A DNA stretch of 64,000 nucleotides, taken from assembly GCA_016215025.1 (NCBI GenBank), contig JACRMI010000124.1:62001-126000 (forward strand), written 5' to 3'. Position 1 is the first letter of the stretch. Each line of letters opens with the position of its first letter. Source of the DNA: Chloroflexota bacterium. Its GTDB lineage: Bacteria > Chloroflexota > Anaerolineae > UBA4142. This document shows positions 24,126 to 34,060 of this stretch, piece by piece. The notes below the pieces were generated by a model. It was not told the origin of the DNA and did no database searches. It saw only the letters and a program-made list of their open reading frames with translations. Position numbers and translations under genes: made by a program.

Positions 24126-27100
24126 TTAACCCATTACAATTCGCACCCAATGGGTTTTGCCATCCTGGACGAGTGAGAGGGTGTTGCCTTTTTGGAGAGA
24201 ATTATCAAGTCGGAGTTCATACACGCCGTTGGTCACATTTTTAGGATTGCTGACAACAATTTCATAGCGCGTCTGTTTGTGGCGAAACGTTAGCTCAAAG
24301 TGTGACCAATCATGAGGAATACACGGATCGATGACCAGAGAATCGCCGCGCAGTTTCAAGCCCAAAATACTCTCGACGCCGATGCGGTACATCCATGCCG
24401 CCGAACCGGTGTACCACGTCCAGCCGCCCCGCCCCAAGTGTGCCGGATGCGAATAGACATCTGCCGCCACGACGTATGGCTCGACCTTGTACTGCATCAT
24501 TTTCACCCGCGTGTCGGAATGACAAATGGGATTGATCATTTGAAACAGTTCATGCGCGCGGTCGCCGTTGCGCTGCAACACATGGGCAAGAACAACCCAC
24601 AAGGCAGCGTGAGTATATTGCCCACCGTTCTCGCGGATACCGGGCAAATAGCCTTCAATGTAACCGGGGTTAGGGGTGAATTGATCGAATGGCGGCGTCA
24701 GCAAAAGAATCAATCCATCTTGCGCGCGAACCAAAAAATTTTCGACGGACTGCAATGCAAGGTTTCGCTTTTCTGGCGACGCTCCATCCGAAATAATGCT
24801 CCACGATTGCGCAATGGAATCGATTTGGCATTCCAGGTTGGATTTCGAACCGAGCGGAATTCCATTGTCGAAATAAGCGCGGCGATACCATGCCCCGTCC
24901 CAACCCGATTCATCCAACGCCTTGGCTAATCGCTCCGCCTGGATGCGATAAATATCGGCGCGATTGGCATCACCCCGATGATTCGCAATATTGGCGAACG
25001 CGGTCAGGTTTGCGTACAGAAACCAACCCAGCCAAACGCTCTCGCCTCTGCCTTGATCGCCGATGCCGCTCATGCCATCGTTCCAATCGCCGGTACCGAT
25101 CAAGGGCAAACCGTGTTCGCCAAAACGCAAACTATGATCGATGGCGCGAACGCAATGCTCGTACAGCATTCCTGGCTCGACCGGTTCCGGCTCGCCGTAC
25201 ATTTCGCACTGATCGGGTTGAAGCAATGGCGCGCGCAAAAATGGAATTGACTCGTCGAGAATGCCAGCATCGCCCGTTGTCGTCACGTAATAATCGGCGA
25301 CGAACGGCAGCCACAGATGTGCGTCAGAGATGCGCGTGCGAATGCCTTTGGTGGTCGGCGCGTGCCACCAATGCTGAACATCGCCTTCGACGAACTGATG
25401 CGCCGCCGCGCGCAGAATGTGTTCGCGCGCAAGTTGCGGCGCGGCATAGACGAGCGCCATCACATCCTGCAACTGATCGCGAAACCCGTACGCCCCGCCC
25501 GATTGGTAGAACGCTGATCGCGCCCAAACGCGGCAAGATAACGCCTGATACAACAGCCAGCGATTGAGCATAAGGTTCATCGACGAATCGGGCGTGCGAA
25601 CTTGAATCGTCCCCAGCAAATCATCCCACTGCGCTTGGATTTGATCAAACTCTTTCTGAACGCTTTGTGAATCACAATAATATTGAATCAACTTGCGCGC
25701 CTCGGTCGCATCCTTTCCTTGTCCCAACAAAAACACAATGTCCTTTTCTTCGCCCACGCGCAATTCGATTTGAGTTTGCAGCACGCCGCATGGGTCCAGT
25801 CCGGCACCGACATTGCCCGACAATGAATTTGGTTGCACGATGCTGGCGGGTTGTGACACTGTGCCATTTCGACCTAGGAACTCGGAACGGTCACAGGTCA
25901 GACCATAGACAGTTTGATTGACCGTCGCAAAAGCAACAGACTGACTATAGCCATCATTGGTTGAGTTTCGCGCAAACAGTGAATTGGATTCCGCATCATG
26001 CTCCGTCACGATAAAGTGCTGCGTCTGCTCTCGCATTACGCCCAGCACCCATTCGACAAAGAAGGTCGCGGTGAAACGGCGCGTTCGATTCGATAGATTA
26101 CGCAGATTCAGCCGCATAATTTTGATCGGCGCATCCTTGGCGACAAAGACCAGCAGCTTGTGTGCCAAATCATCGTACATGTGCTGAAAGATGCTATAAC
26201 CCGCGCCATGCCGAATCGTGAAAGGACTAGGAGTGCGAATCGGCAACGGCGTCGGCGTCCAAAACTCGCCCGTTGTTTCATCTCGCAGATAAATGATTTC
26301 GCCGGATGAATCGGCAATGGGATCATTCGACCACGACGTGAGTTTGTTTTGTTGGCTGTTAGCCGCCCAAGTGTAGCCCAACCCAGAATCGGTAACGAGA
26401 CAACCAAAATCCTTGTTCGCGATAACGTTGCTCCATGGCGTGGGCGTCCATTGATCGGCATTCAGCGTAATGACGTACTCACTGCCGTCTTCGGAAAATC
26501 CGCCCACGCTGTTGTCGAACAATTTAGCTCGCGTGGTTCGCTGCTTGGCTGGGTCAACGGCCGAAGCGCGCTGCGTTCGCGTTAGATTCTTTTGCGGTCG
26601 ATTGTTCATGTCGTCAGCATTCGCCATCGTTGGCACAATGACTGGCGCCCGTTCGGCGGCTGCTTCGTGCCAATTCGTTTTCATCCAACGAGTCAGAGTG
26701 AGTTGATCCGCCAAACTGCCGAGACTCCCATTCAAAATCACGCGCGCCACTGTCTGCAACAAAATCTTGTCTTCCGCGAGCATGTGATCGGATTGACGCA
26801 AGAATACGCCGCCTGGCTTATCCATCCACGGATGCGAAAGCGACGTGTTGATCATGTCTTCGATCTGACGACGCAGCCCTTCGGCGTACGTTGTGGGATG
26901 ATCGTTCAAAATCACCAAGTCAACATGGAAATTATGCATCCGCCAAAAGGCGTGCGCCAGTAAAGTCTGACGCACTAACCCCAATGCTTCAGGCGAATCG
27001 AGTTGCACGAGTAAGATGGGATGATCGCCGGAGATGCCGTAGGGCCAAAGACCTGCTAGTCCTTTCGCATTGCGCGTTTGCGTACTTGCCGCCGCGCGAA

Positions 27101-30100
27101 GCGAGCCATCCGTATAAATGATCCGCGAAGCGAGCCGCTGATAGAGTTGTGCGTCATCCACCGTGATATTCAGTTGGTGCAAAAGAATTTGATTGTGCGC
27201 CGCAGCTAGATCAATCGCGCGTTCGACCACATGCAAATCGGAAAATTTTTCGCACAGGGCAAGCACGGCTTGACGCGAATCGCCAACGCCGGTTACGAAC
27301 GCCACGCGTTTGACTTGCCCCGGTTCGATTTGGACCCGAGTCCGGAGACTCATGATCGGATCGAGGACAGCGCCCACTGTGTTCGACAAATGCGATTGGA
27401 GCGCTATCGGATTAATCGGCGTGCGTCCGCGTCCAAGGAACTGCGCGCGGTCCGTTTCGTACTCGATTGCGCCCGCCTTCTCTTCACACGCGATGGTATG
27501 CATCGCCCAAATGGACGGCTGATCGACCGCGCGCTGCCGTCGCTTGAACAACAAGGCACTCGGCTGCGAAACAAATTCGCTCTCGACGAAAAGTTTACTG
27601 AACGCTGGATGTCTCATATCGGCAAGAGGCGTATCCAGCGTAACCTCTGCGTAGCTAGTCAGTTCGAGCAGGCGCGACGAAGAACTGTGATTGCGCAGCG
27701 TGATAACCCGAATCTCTACATGGTCTTCGGGCGAGACGACGATTTCATATTGCGTTTGAATTTCGTCATCATAGCGTCTAAATTCGACCCGGTCGGTCAT
27801 GAGCATCGCCGAATAATCTTCGGGTTCGTGCAAGGTTGGATGAAAAGAGGTTGACCAGACTTGGCCGCTCGCCACATCTTTGATGTAGCAAAATGTGCCC
27901 CAGGAGTCGCGGGTCACATCTTCACGCCAACGCGTGATTTGGAATTGCCGATATGCGCTGTAGCCGCCGCCGGCATTCGTAACCATGACCGTGTATTGCC
28001 CATTCGACAAGAGGGCGGCGTGTGGAACTGGGCTGTGTGGAGTTTTGAACGCACGGGATGCAGGTGGTGCGGTTTCAACCAAAGAACGCGGCGCGGGTCG
28101 CTCTTCCGGCTGTGTTTCCAGCAAAGGCGTGTGCTGTGGAATGCGTTCTTGCAACAACAGTTCGGTCGCCGCAATCGTCGGCTCACGATGAAACCGGCGG
28201 CGCATGCAGTTATTGTTCAAATAATTATCGAGCGCGACAAGACTCATGCCCTGATGATGCGCCATAAACGAACGGACGATGCCTACTCGCTCTTTGGGCG
28301 GTCGGTGCGCCGGCGTATAGTCCAGTGCTTCGTAAAAGCCATACGAATCGATTTGCGCTTCGCGTTCGATGGCTTTTAAATTTTGCCAAGCTAAAACGGG
28401 CGCATAGGGCAGCGCGAGAAAAGTCGCATACGGCGCGATCACGAGATTGTTTCCCAGATCGCGCTTGAGTCCCAAGTCGGGCACGCCAAACATTCGATAT
28501 TGGTAATTGAATTGAAAATCAAACGAGTAGAATCCTGACTCTGAAATACCCCAGGGCACGCTGCGCTCTTTGCCGTACTGAATTTGTCGTTCGATGATTG
28601 CCGCGTACGTTTGATCGAGCAACGTATGCGGATAATCGCGCATCAGCAACGTGGGCATGAGATATTCGAACATCGTGCCGCCCCAGGAAAGCAAAGCCAC
28701 TCGACCGGCCGCGTGAGTCAATGGGCGACTCATCTGAAACCAATGCCGTTCGGGAATTTGGCGCAACGCAATCGCAATAAAACTAGTGAGCCGCGCTTCG
28801 GAGGCAAGCAAATCATAATAACTATCGTCGAGACGGTCGGTCGCCACGTTGTACCCAATCGAAAAAATTCCGCGCGCGGTGTTAAAGAGAAAACGAAAAT
28901 CGAACGCTTGCACATACGCATCAAGTTGGTCGGCAATCGCTTGATATTGTTTTTCGTTCTCATCGTGACGCTCGGCAAATTCAAGACACGCTTGACGCAC
29001 CGCGATCAAGCCGGCAGCAAGATTGCCGCTGTCCACCGTCGAAACGTATTCCGGATAAAGCGGTCGCAGCGTGAGCGTATCATACCAGTTGAACCAATGA
29101 CCCCGAAAGCGTTCCATTTTTTCGAGCGTTGCCAAGGTCGCTTGAATTCGTTTTAGAAATTCGTCTGCATTGATAAATTCAAAATCGAGTGCGGCTAAAG
29201 TAGAGAGCAAAAGGAATGAGATGTTCGTCGGCGACGTGCGATGCGCGACAATGGGACGCGGCGTCGATTGATAATTATCGGGCGGAAGCCAATGGTCTTC
29301 GGGGCCGACAAAATCTTCGTAAAAGCGCCAGATGCGGCGCGCGATTTCTTTGAGTTCAGCGTTGGTCTCAGGCGGCAATTCGGGCGTACGCAGCTCAACC
29401 AGTTGGCTGAGTTTGTAGGCCACCAAGGGCGACGCCGCCCACGACAACAAAATTGGTAACGCCACAAAAATCGAACTCGGAATTGTAAAGATGACGCCAA
29501 GCCCCAGCACCAATGCCAGCACCGGCGCGATCCACATGCGCTGCCAATATTCGCCGAGCGTTTGCGCTTGGCCATGTTGAACTTTGGCGGCGCTGTTCCA
29601 TTCTAACAAACGGCGTGAATTGAATAAGCGCCGCGAGAACGCTTTGGTTATCGCATCGACGTTCTGACACGCTTGGTACAAGAGCATGGCGAGCAACAAA
29701 AATGCGCGCTGTGCAGTGCGCGCGAATTCATGTGCGAGCGCGAGGAAATAGCTGCGCCACGGTTCGCCTGGCGGATGAACGCCCACCGCCGAAAAAATAC
29801 CCGGCACGAGCGGAAAAACGATTACACCGAGAGCTAGCCCCGTCCACACTAACGGCGAGCCGGGCAAAATGGTCCAGCCCGCCAGAAAAAACAGAATGAT
29901 AGCGGGCGGCAGCAAGCTGCGGCGCAGATTATCGAAAATTTTCCAGCGTTCGATGACGGGCAACGGATTCGGCGAGCGACCAAACACCCAATCGATAATC
30001 TGCCAATCGCCGCGAATCCAGCGATGCTGGCGTTGTGTAAAGCCATCATAGCCCGACGGAAAATCTTCCAACAGCAAAATGTCGCTGGCAAGTCCGGTCC

Positions 30101-32372
30101 GCGCAAAAACACCCTCGAGCAAATCGTGGCTGAGCAAAAGATTTTCGGGAAAACGAGTTCCCACTGCCGCGCTCATCGCATCGACATCGTAAATGGCTTT
30201 GCCAATGTAGATGCTCGTGTGAAACATGTCTTGGTACACATCCGACACGACGCTCGAATATGGATCGAGTCCCGCATCGCCGGTGAACAAGCGCGCGAAC
30301 CGAGATTGCGCTGCCGCTTCAGCCGTCACTTCGACGCGGGGCTGAACAATCCCATAGCCCTTGACTACGCGTTGCGTTTTCGAATCGACGACAGCATGAT
30401 TGAGCGGATGCGCTAGTGTGCCGACCAAGCGCCGCGCCGCGTTGAGCGGCAATTCGGTATCGGCATCGAGCGTGATGACATATTTGACTTGAGACAAAAT
30501 CGAAAGGTCGCCAACTTGGACGATATAGCCTGTATCGGTCGCACCGCGCAACAAGCGATTGAATTCGATCAATTTGCCTCGCTTGCGTTCCCAGCCCATC
30601 CACGTTTGCGAAACTGGATTCCAGCGTCGTTCGCGATGGAACAAATAGAATCGATCATGCTTGCCGTTGCTGTACTGCTCGTTCAATGTTTGGACATTTT
30701 GTTTGATCTGATCGAGCAACACTTGATCTTCCGCCATATGTTGTTGCGGCGCATCGCCAAAATCGGTGAGCAAAACAAAATGCAAACACTCGTCGCGATT
30801 CGCGAGAAAGCGCAGTTCCTGATGGCGACACAAATAATCGATACCGCTGATGCTGCTCAACAGCGCCGGTACGACCACCATCGTTCGATATTCTTTGGGA
30901 ATTTCGGTTTTGAATTCGAGTTTCGACAAAACGTGCGGTGGGACTTGGACCGTGATGGTCCAGTTCATGACACCGGTCGCGAGGACACTCATTGGAAGAA
31001 ACGTAAAGAGAGCGACCAGAAACAGTTGCAGATCGGTCGCCGACTGGTTTTGAGCAAAAGCAAGCGCGCCTAGCACAAACGCTACATTGAGCGCCGCAAT
31101 AAGCGTCAAATAAAATGCGGTCCCGTGATTCAAAATCCAATCGCTCGTTCGGTCATACAACGTGGGACGATAATTGACTTCGGCCTGAAGTTGAGCGAGA
31201 CCTTCGTCGATCAGGTAATAGCCAACGTGTGCCGTTCGCGCGTCGCTATTTTCGGAGTGGTGCGCAGCGCGCGCCAGTTCAATCGCACGGTGAGCAACGT
31301 CCGCCTCACTTGTCGGCGAATGCTTGCTCAGGTATTCGACGCTATGGCGATAGCGGTCGCGCGTACCAAAATCCATATGCGAATAAATGCCCGATGGGTC
31401 TTGACGCAGCACCCGTTCCAACAAGCTGGTCGTTTCAAAAAAATCTTGCCAATTGAGGGTGGTGAGCAACCGCAAGCTCGTAATCACATTGCCAACCGAA
31501 ACACGCATCTTGGCACGGTGTTGATTTTCATTGCGTACGAGTGTTTCCAAATCGACGTCCAATGTTGCGAGGCGTTGCTCCAACCAACGAATCGCCGGAG
31601 CGATGGCAGGGTCTTGATCGCGGAGGCGCTCCAGTAGTTGCAGCAATAAGGCATCTGGCAAATCGCTTTGCTGTTCCTCCAGTTCCGCCAATACCCCAAA
31701 AATTTCGGTCTTGGGACGATTACGGAGTGCAAGAATTCGATCCGCCCACCGGTCCGCCCGCCGACGTTGCTCGAACACGGCAAGGGATTCGCCGATCAAA
31801 CGCCGCAAATTTTCGATCAAGCCCACGCGGAGCATAATCGCAAAGGCCCATAGTTCACCACTGCTGAGCGGCGCGGCGGATTGATACGCTTGAATAAAAC
31901 GGACAAGGACGTCATTGTGCAGACGGCTGTCGGTGTGAGCGATCACTTCGACGGCTAGACTGTAGATACGCGGATAGCCCGCATAAGGTCCGGCAGAGAG
32001 CTTGACGAGTTCAGCGTAATAGCCGCGCGTCAAATTCTGCCGAATCTCGCGAATCTGTTCTTGAACGAGGTAATAATTGTCCAAGAGCCAATCGGCGGCG
32101 GGCAAACTGGTCTGTCCCGAGCGCGCCTCTTCTGCAAAGGCGGCTTGGGCAGTCCGTAAGAGTCGCTCATTGTCCGTGAGTCGTTTGAGCAGAGAATATT
32201 GGCTACGCCGAGTAAGCGCGGTGCGGTGGGCGTGAGCTAACTCTTTAGCATATTCTTCTAGTCGATCAATGCCAAAAATTTCGGCGTCAAGGGGCGCTTG
32301 CGCGTTGCTCCCATTACCGTGAACGTGAATCGCTTGAGCGCGCAAGGGGGGTGTTGGCAACAAGATATCCAT
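24126..32372 (-). CDS. Cyclic beta-1,2-glucan synthase (NdvB/ChvB type)
   Basis: Giant membrane enzyme of 2,748 residues, close to the 2,800-2,870 usual for rhizobial ChvB/NdvB/Cgs. Order: N-terminal helical region (1-400); TM pair (about 415-475); GT84 glycosyltransferase with LDADTELP (about 635) and QRHRWIRGDWQ (about 782); more TM segments (about 815-985); glycoamylase-like domain (about 1040-1400, ending SFMAHHQGMSL) thought to set ring size; then two GH94-type beta-sandwich regions and the C-terminal phosphorylase domain with IGTGDWNDGM (about 2426), holding the catalytic Asp. It should initiate, elongate and cyclise beta-1,2-glucan from UDP-glucose, as in osmo-adaptation. It is a single-gene unit here with its own terminator; no cyclic-glucan exporter (NdvA) is adjacent. 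Confidence 0.95.
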   Translation of the reverse strand: MDILLPTPPLRAQAIHVHGNGSNAQAPLDAEIFGIDRLEEYAKELAHAHRTALTRRSQYSLLKRLTDNERLLRTAQAAFAEEARSGQTSLPAADWLLDNYYLVQEQIREIRQNLTRGYYAELVKLSAGPYAGYPRIYSLAVEVIAHTDSRLHNDVLVRFIQAYQSAAPLSSGELWAFAIMLRVGLIENLRRLIGESLAVFEQRRRADRWADRILALRNRPKTEIFGVLAELEEQQSDLPDALLLQLLERLRDQDPAIAPAIRWLEQRLATLDVDLETLVRNENQHRAKMRVSVGNVITSLRLLTTLNWQDFFETTSLLERVLRQDPSGIYSHMDFGTRDRYRHSVEYLSKHSPTSEADVAHRAIELARAAHHSENSDARTAHVGYYLIDEGLAQLQAEVNYRPTLYDRTSDWILNHGTAFYLTLIAALNVAFVLGALAFAQNQSATDLQLFLVALFTFLPMSVLATGVMNWTITVQVPPHVLSKLEFKTEIPKEYRTMVVVPALLSSISGIDYLCRHQELRFLANRDECLHFVLLTDFGDAPQQHMAEDQVLLDQIKQNVQTLNEQYSNGKHDRFYLFHRERRWNPVSQTWMGWERKRGKLIEFNRLLRGATDTGYIVQVGDLSILSQVKYVITLDADTELPLNAARRLVGTLAHPLNHAVVDSKTQRVVKGYGIVQPRVEVTAEAAAQSRFARLFTGDAGLDPYSSVVSDVYQDMFHTSIYIGKAIYDVDAMSAAVGTRFPENLLLSHDLLEGVFARTGLASDILLLEDFPSGYDGFTQRQHRWIRGDWQIIDWVFGRSPNPLPVIERWKIFDNLRRSLLPPAIILFFLAGWTILPGSPLVWTGLALGVIVFPLVPGIFSAVGVHPPGEPWRSYFLALAHEFARTAQRAFLLLAMLLYQACQNVDAITKAFSRRLFNSRRLLEWNSAAKVQHGQAQTLGEYWQRMWIAPVLALVLGLGVIFTIPSSIFVALPILLSWAASPLVAYKLSQLVELRTPELPPETNAELKEIARRIWRFYEDFVGPEDHWLPPDNYQSTPRPIVAHRTSPTNISFLLLSTLAALDFEFINADEFLKRIQATLATLEKMERFRGHWFNWYDTLTLRPLYPEYVSTVDSGNLAAGLIAVRQACLEFAERHDENEKQYQAIADQLDAYVQAFDFRFLFNTARGIFSIGYNVATDRLDDSYYDLLASEARLTSFIAIALRQIPERHWFQMSRPLTHAAGRVALLSWGGTMFEYLMPTLLMRDYPHTLLDQTYAAIIERQIQYGKERSVPWGISESGFYSFDFQFNYQYRMFGVPDLGLKRDLGNNLVIAPYATFLALPYAPVLAWQNLKAIEREAQIDSYGFYEALDYTPAHRPPKERVGIVRSFMAHHQGMSLVALDNYLNNNCMRRRFHREPTIAATELLLQERIPQHTPLLETQPEERPAPRSLVETAPPASRAFKTPHSPVPHAALLSNGQYTVMVTNAGGGYSAYRQFQITRWREDVTRDSWGTFCYIKDVASGQVWSTSFHPTLHEPEDYSAMLMTDRVEFRRYDDEIQTQYEIVVSPEDHVEIRVITLRNHSSSSRLLELTSYAEVTLDTPLADMRHPAFSKLFVESEFVSQPSALLFKRRQRAVDQPSIWAMHTIACEEKAGAIEYETDRAQFLGRGRTPINPIALQSHLSNTVGAVLDPIMSLRTRVQIEPGQVKRVAFVTGVGDSRQAVLALCEKFSDLHVVERAIDLAAAHNQILLHQLNITVDDAQLYQRLASRIIYTDGSLRAAASTQTRNAKGLAGLWPYGISGDHPILLVQLDSPEALGLVRQTLLAHAFWRMHNFHVDLVILNDHPTTYAEGLRRQIEDMINTSLSHPWMDKPGGVFLRQSDHMLAEDKILLQTVARVILNGSLGSLADQLTLTRWMKTNWHEAAAERAPVIVPTMANADDMNNRPQKNLTRTQRASAVDPAKQRTTRAKLFDNSVGGFSEDGSEYVITLNADQWTPTPWSNVIANKDFGCLVTDSGLGYTWAANSQQNKLTSWSNDPIADSSGEIIYLRDETTGEFWTPTPLPIRTPSPFTIRHGAGYSIFQHMYDDLAHKLLVFVAKDAPIKIMRLNLRNLSNRTRRFTATFFVEWVLGVMREQTQHFIVTEHDAESNSLFARNSTNDGYSQSVAFATVNQTVYGLTCDRSEFLGRNGTVSQPASIVQPNSLSGNVGAGLDPCGVLQTQIELRVGEEKDIVFLLGQGKDATEARKLIQYYCDSQSVQKEFDQIQAQWDDLLGTIQVRTPDSSMNLMLNRWLLYQALSCRVWARSAFYQSGGAYGFRDQLQDVMALVYAAPQLAREHILRAAAHQFVEGDVQHWWHAPTTKGIRTRISDAHLWLPFVADYYVTTTGDAGILDESIPFLRAPLLQPDQCEMYGEPEPVEPGMLYEHCVRAIDHSLRFGEHGLPLIGTGDWNDGMSGIGDQGRGESVWLGWFLYANLTAFANIANHRGDANRADIYRIQAERLAKALDESGWDGAWYRRAYFDNGIPLGSKSNLECQIDSIAQSWSIISDGASPEKRNLALQSVENFLVRAQDGLILLLTPPFDQFTPNPGYIEGYLPGIRENGGQYTHAALWVVLAHVLQRNGDRAHELFQMINPICHSDTRVKMMQYKVEPYVVAADVYSHPAHLGRGGWTWYTGSAAWMYRIGVESILGLKLRGDSLVIDPCIPHDWSHFELTFRHKQTRYEIVVSNPKNVTNGVYELRLDNSLQKGNTLSLVQDGKTHWVRIVMG

Positions 32373-32384
32373 GTAAGAAAACTA

Positions 32385-32459
32385 GTGCGACAACTCGATA
32401 AATGACTAGCCACAGAAAAGGGTCTCCGTTGGGCTTTTCTCATCGACAAGTTGTCGCAC
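32385..32459. repeat. Inverted repeat upstream of the cyclic-glucan synthase
   Basis: Arms GTGCGACAACT (32385-32395) and AGTTGTCGCAC (32449-32459) lie 13-87 bases before the ndvB-like start codon. Between them GAAAAG...CTTTTC forms a small inner stem that might end transcription from the zinc-finger gene. Similar words (GTGCGACAAC) occur at 21788-21797. Confidence 0.45.
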
Positions 32460-32550
32460 GAGGAAGATAAATTTGGCGTGCGTGCGCTCGCACCGTCCGT
32501 CTCGCGTGACATGACAAACGATGAGTGCGCCTGCTGAAAACCAAGATGAA

Positions 32551-32763
32551 TTAGATGTTATCGTTCGTCATATTTGGCGCATTTTCTGTCTGAATGGGTG
32601 GCGCTACGGTGACGGGTTCACGCGGAGTAAGATTACGGCGACGCGGAGCAGGCTGATTCGTCTTGTGGGTCGCCATATGGCGCGCAAGTTCCTGCATTGA
32701 CATGAAGATTGTGCCACAAGTACCGCAACGGTGCCAGAGACCGGACAGTTGATTTGTTTTCAT
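32551..32763 (-). CDS. Small protein with one C2H2 zinc finger
   Basis: Protein of 70 residues. Residues 13-33 read as a classical finger, Cys13-x2-Cys16-x12-His29-x3-His33 (RCGTCGTIFMSMQELARHMATH without its first residue), with the hydrophobic Phe and Leu at core positions. The C-terminal half is Pro/Asn-rich and disordered. Spacing matches eukaryote-like C2H2 fingers, not the longer Ros/MucR type. It could bind DNA, RNA or a protein. The ATG has AAAGAGG ahead of it. Upstream lies a duplicated 86-base segment. Confidence 0.75.
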   Translation of the reverse strand: MKTNQLSGLWHRCGTCGTIFMSMQELARHMATHKTNQPAPRRRNLTPREPVTVAPPIQTENAPNMTNDNI

Positions 32764-32780
32764 TTAAACCTCTTTCTAGT

Positions 32781-32945
32781 AGTGCATCCACACAGTCTTG
32801 CAGGGTAAGCAAAAGATCAACCCCATGCGGAGTTGATTCCATAGCATGATTTGTGTTTACACTCAAAGTGCATCCATCAAAATCTTGCGTCAAGTCAAAC
32901 ACATTTCATGCGGAGTGGACTCCAGCATTATTTGTGGCTGCACTA
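32781..32945. repeat. Imperfect 86-bp tandem duplication
   Basis: Copy A starts AGTGCATCCACACAGTCTTG (32781) and copy B AGTGCATCCATCAAAATCTTG without its last base (32867). Both continue through CATGCGGAGT(T/G)GA(T/C)TCC and ATTTGTG to a shared CACT. The copies differ by small indels and substitutions. They lie directly upstream of the zinc-finger gene. Confidence 0.7.
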
Positions 32946-33082
32946 GTGGGGACGTGCTCGATGCAAAATACTTGCCGGGAGAGAAGCACGGTGCTTGCTT
33001 GATTGTAGTCGATTGCCCTTGCTTTAACCATAGTGAAATCTCTTTTCTCCCTGTAGGATTTCCCTTTGACTCCTTGTCACAC

Positions 33083-33104
33083 TTTTTGCGACATCTCGCA
33101 AAAA
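33083..33104. promoter_or_regulatory. Perfect inverted repeat, possible operator
   Basis: TTTTTGCGA and TCGCAAAAA separated by CATC, about 185 bases before the LuxR-type gene. It could be a dimeric regulator site or a small bidirectional terminator; sequence alone does not decide. Confidence 0.4.
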
Positions 33105-33288
33105 ATTACTAAAATGCCATTCTCGGTAATGGGTAGTGAAAAGTTCGACAAACAGTCATAGATAACATCACGCCAGAATAAGGGTTTGGATGATACATCT
33201 ACCCTTTAGCAAAGAATATACTACGAACGATGAGAATCACTCGCGTTCCAAAAATCTATCCGTTACTTTCAGACAAAGAAAGGCAATT

Positions 33289-33957
33289 GTGATTCGAGTG
33301 CTGGTAGTAGATCGTAATTCTACGAACTCGATCAAAATCAAAACCGCTCTACATCATCAACCTGACATGAAACTAATTGAAACCGTTTCAGACACGCCGA
33401 AGGCGCTTGGCCGTGCCGACGTGTGCGATGTCATTCTGGTCAGCGCCGATTTTGCAGTGGCGGACGTTTGGGCGTTGACCCACCAACACAAAGCCAGCGA
33501 TGTGCCCGTGATCGTCACCGACATTCCCGACGATCCAACGCAGATCGTTTCTTTTTTAGAAGCGGGCGCGGTCGGTTATCTTGACGAGAACGATCCACCC
33601 GAAAAAATAATCGAAACGATTCAATTGGCACACCGTCGATTATTGATCGTCTCGCCGCAAGTAGGCGCATTGCTGGTCGAGCGAATGCGGCAATTGCTGA
33701 CACTGTATCGACAAAAGCAGCTCGAAGCGAATATCAGCGATGACTCGGATGCGCAATTGACTGAACGCGAATCCGCTGTTTTGGCTTTAATTGGACAGGG
33801 ACTTTCGAATCATGAAATCGCACAAAGGCTGACGATAGAACCAGGCACCGTCAAGAATCATGTCCACAACATTCTGAGGAAATTGAACATCACGAGCCGC
33901 AGCCAGGCGGCGCGCTACTATGCGCTCAAGACTTCTTCAGAATTTGCCAACAATTGA
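33289..33957 (+). CDS. LuxR-type regulator with degenerate receiver
   Basis: Transcription regulator of 222 residues, NarL/FixJ layout. The receiver-like N-terminus (1-120) reads IRVLVVDRNS, then CDVILVSADF where the strand-3 phospho-acceptor Asp is replaced by Ser, and GYLDEND where the Lys is missing; it is therefore unlikely to be phosphorylated in the usual way. The C-terminal HTH (about 155-215) is intact: LTERESAVLALIGQGLSNHEIA and VKNHVHNILRKLNI. I chose GTG at 33289 because a GAAAGG precedes it and the paralogue at 36137-36793 also starts MIRVL; an ATG at 33190 would add 33 polar residues. Probably controls nearby stress genes. Confidence 0.82.
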   Translation: MIRVLVVDRNSTNSIKIKTALHHQPDMKLIETVSDTPKALGRADVCDVILVSADFAVADVWALTHQHKASDVPVIVTDIPDDPTQIVSFLEAGAVGYLDENDPPEKIIETIQLAHRRLLIVSPQVGALLVERMRQLLTLYRQKQLEANISDDSDAQLTERESAVLALIGQGLSNHEIAQRLTIEPGTVKNHVHNILRKLNITSRSQAARYYALKTSSEFANN

Positions 33958-34060
33958 TATTCAATTTGAAAGCAAAAAATTATACCAGACATTTTTCTGG
34001 CAGATTTTTTGTAATCCAAGAACGACAAACCTAATGGGTGTCGATTAAAAAGGAGAACAT

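Larger units (their letters stand above)
32764..33288. other. Divergent regulatory gap
   Basis: No gene is seen in these 525 bases between the minus-strand zinc-finger gene and the plus-strand LuxR gene. It holds the 86-base tandem duplication (32781-32945) and an inverted repeat at 33083-33104, both listed separately; promoters of both genes should be here. Confidence 0.5.
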
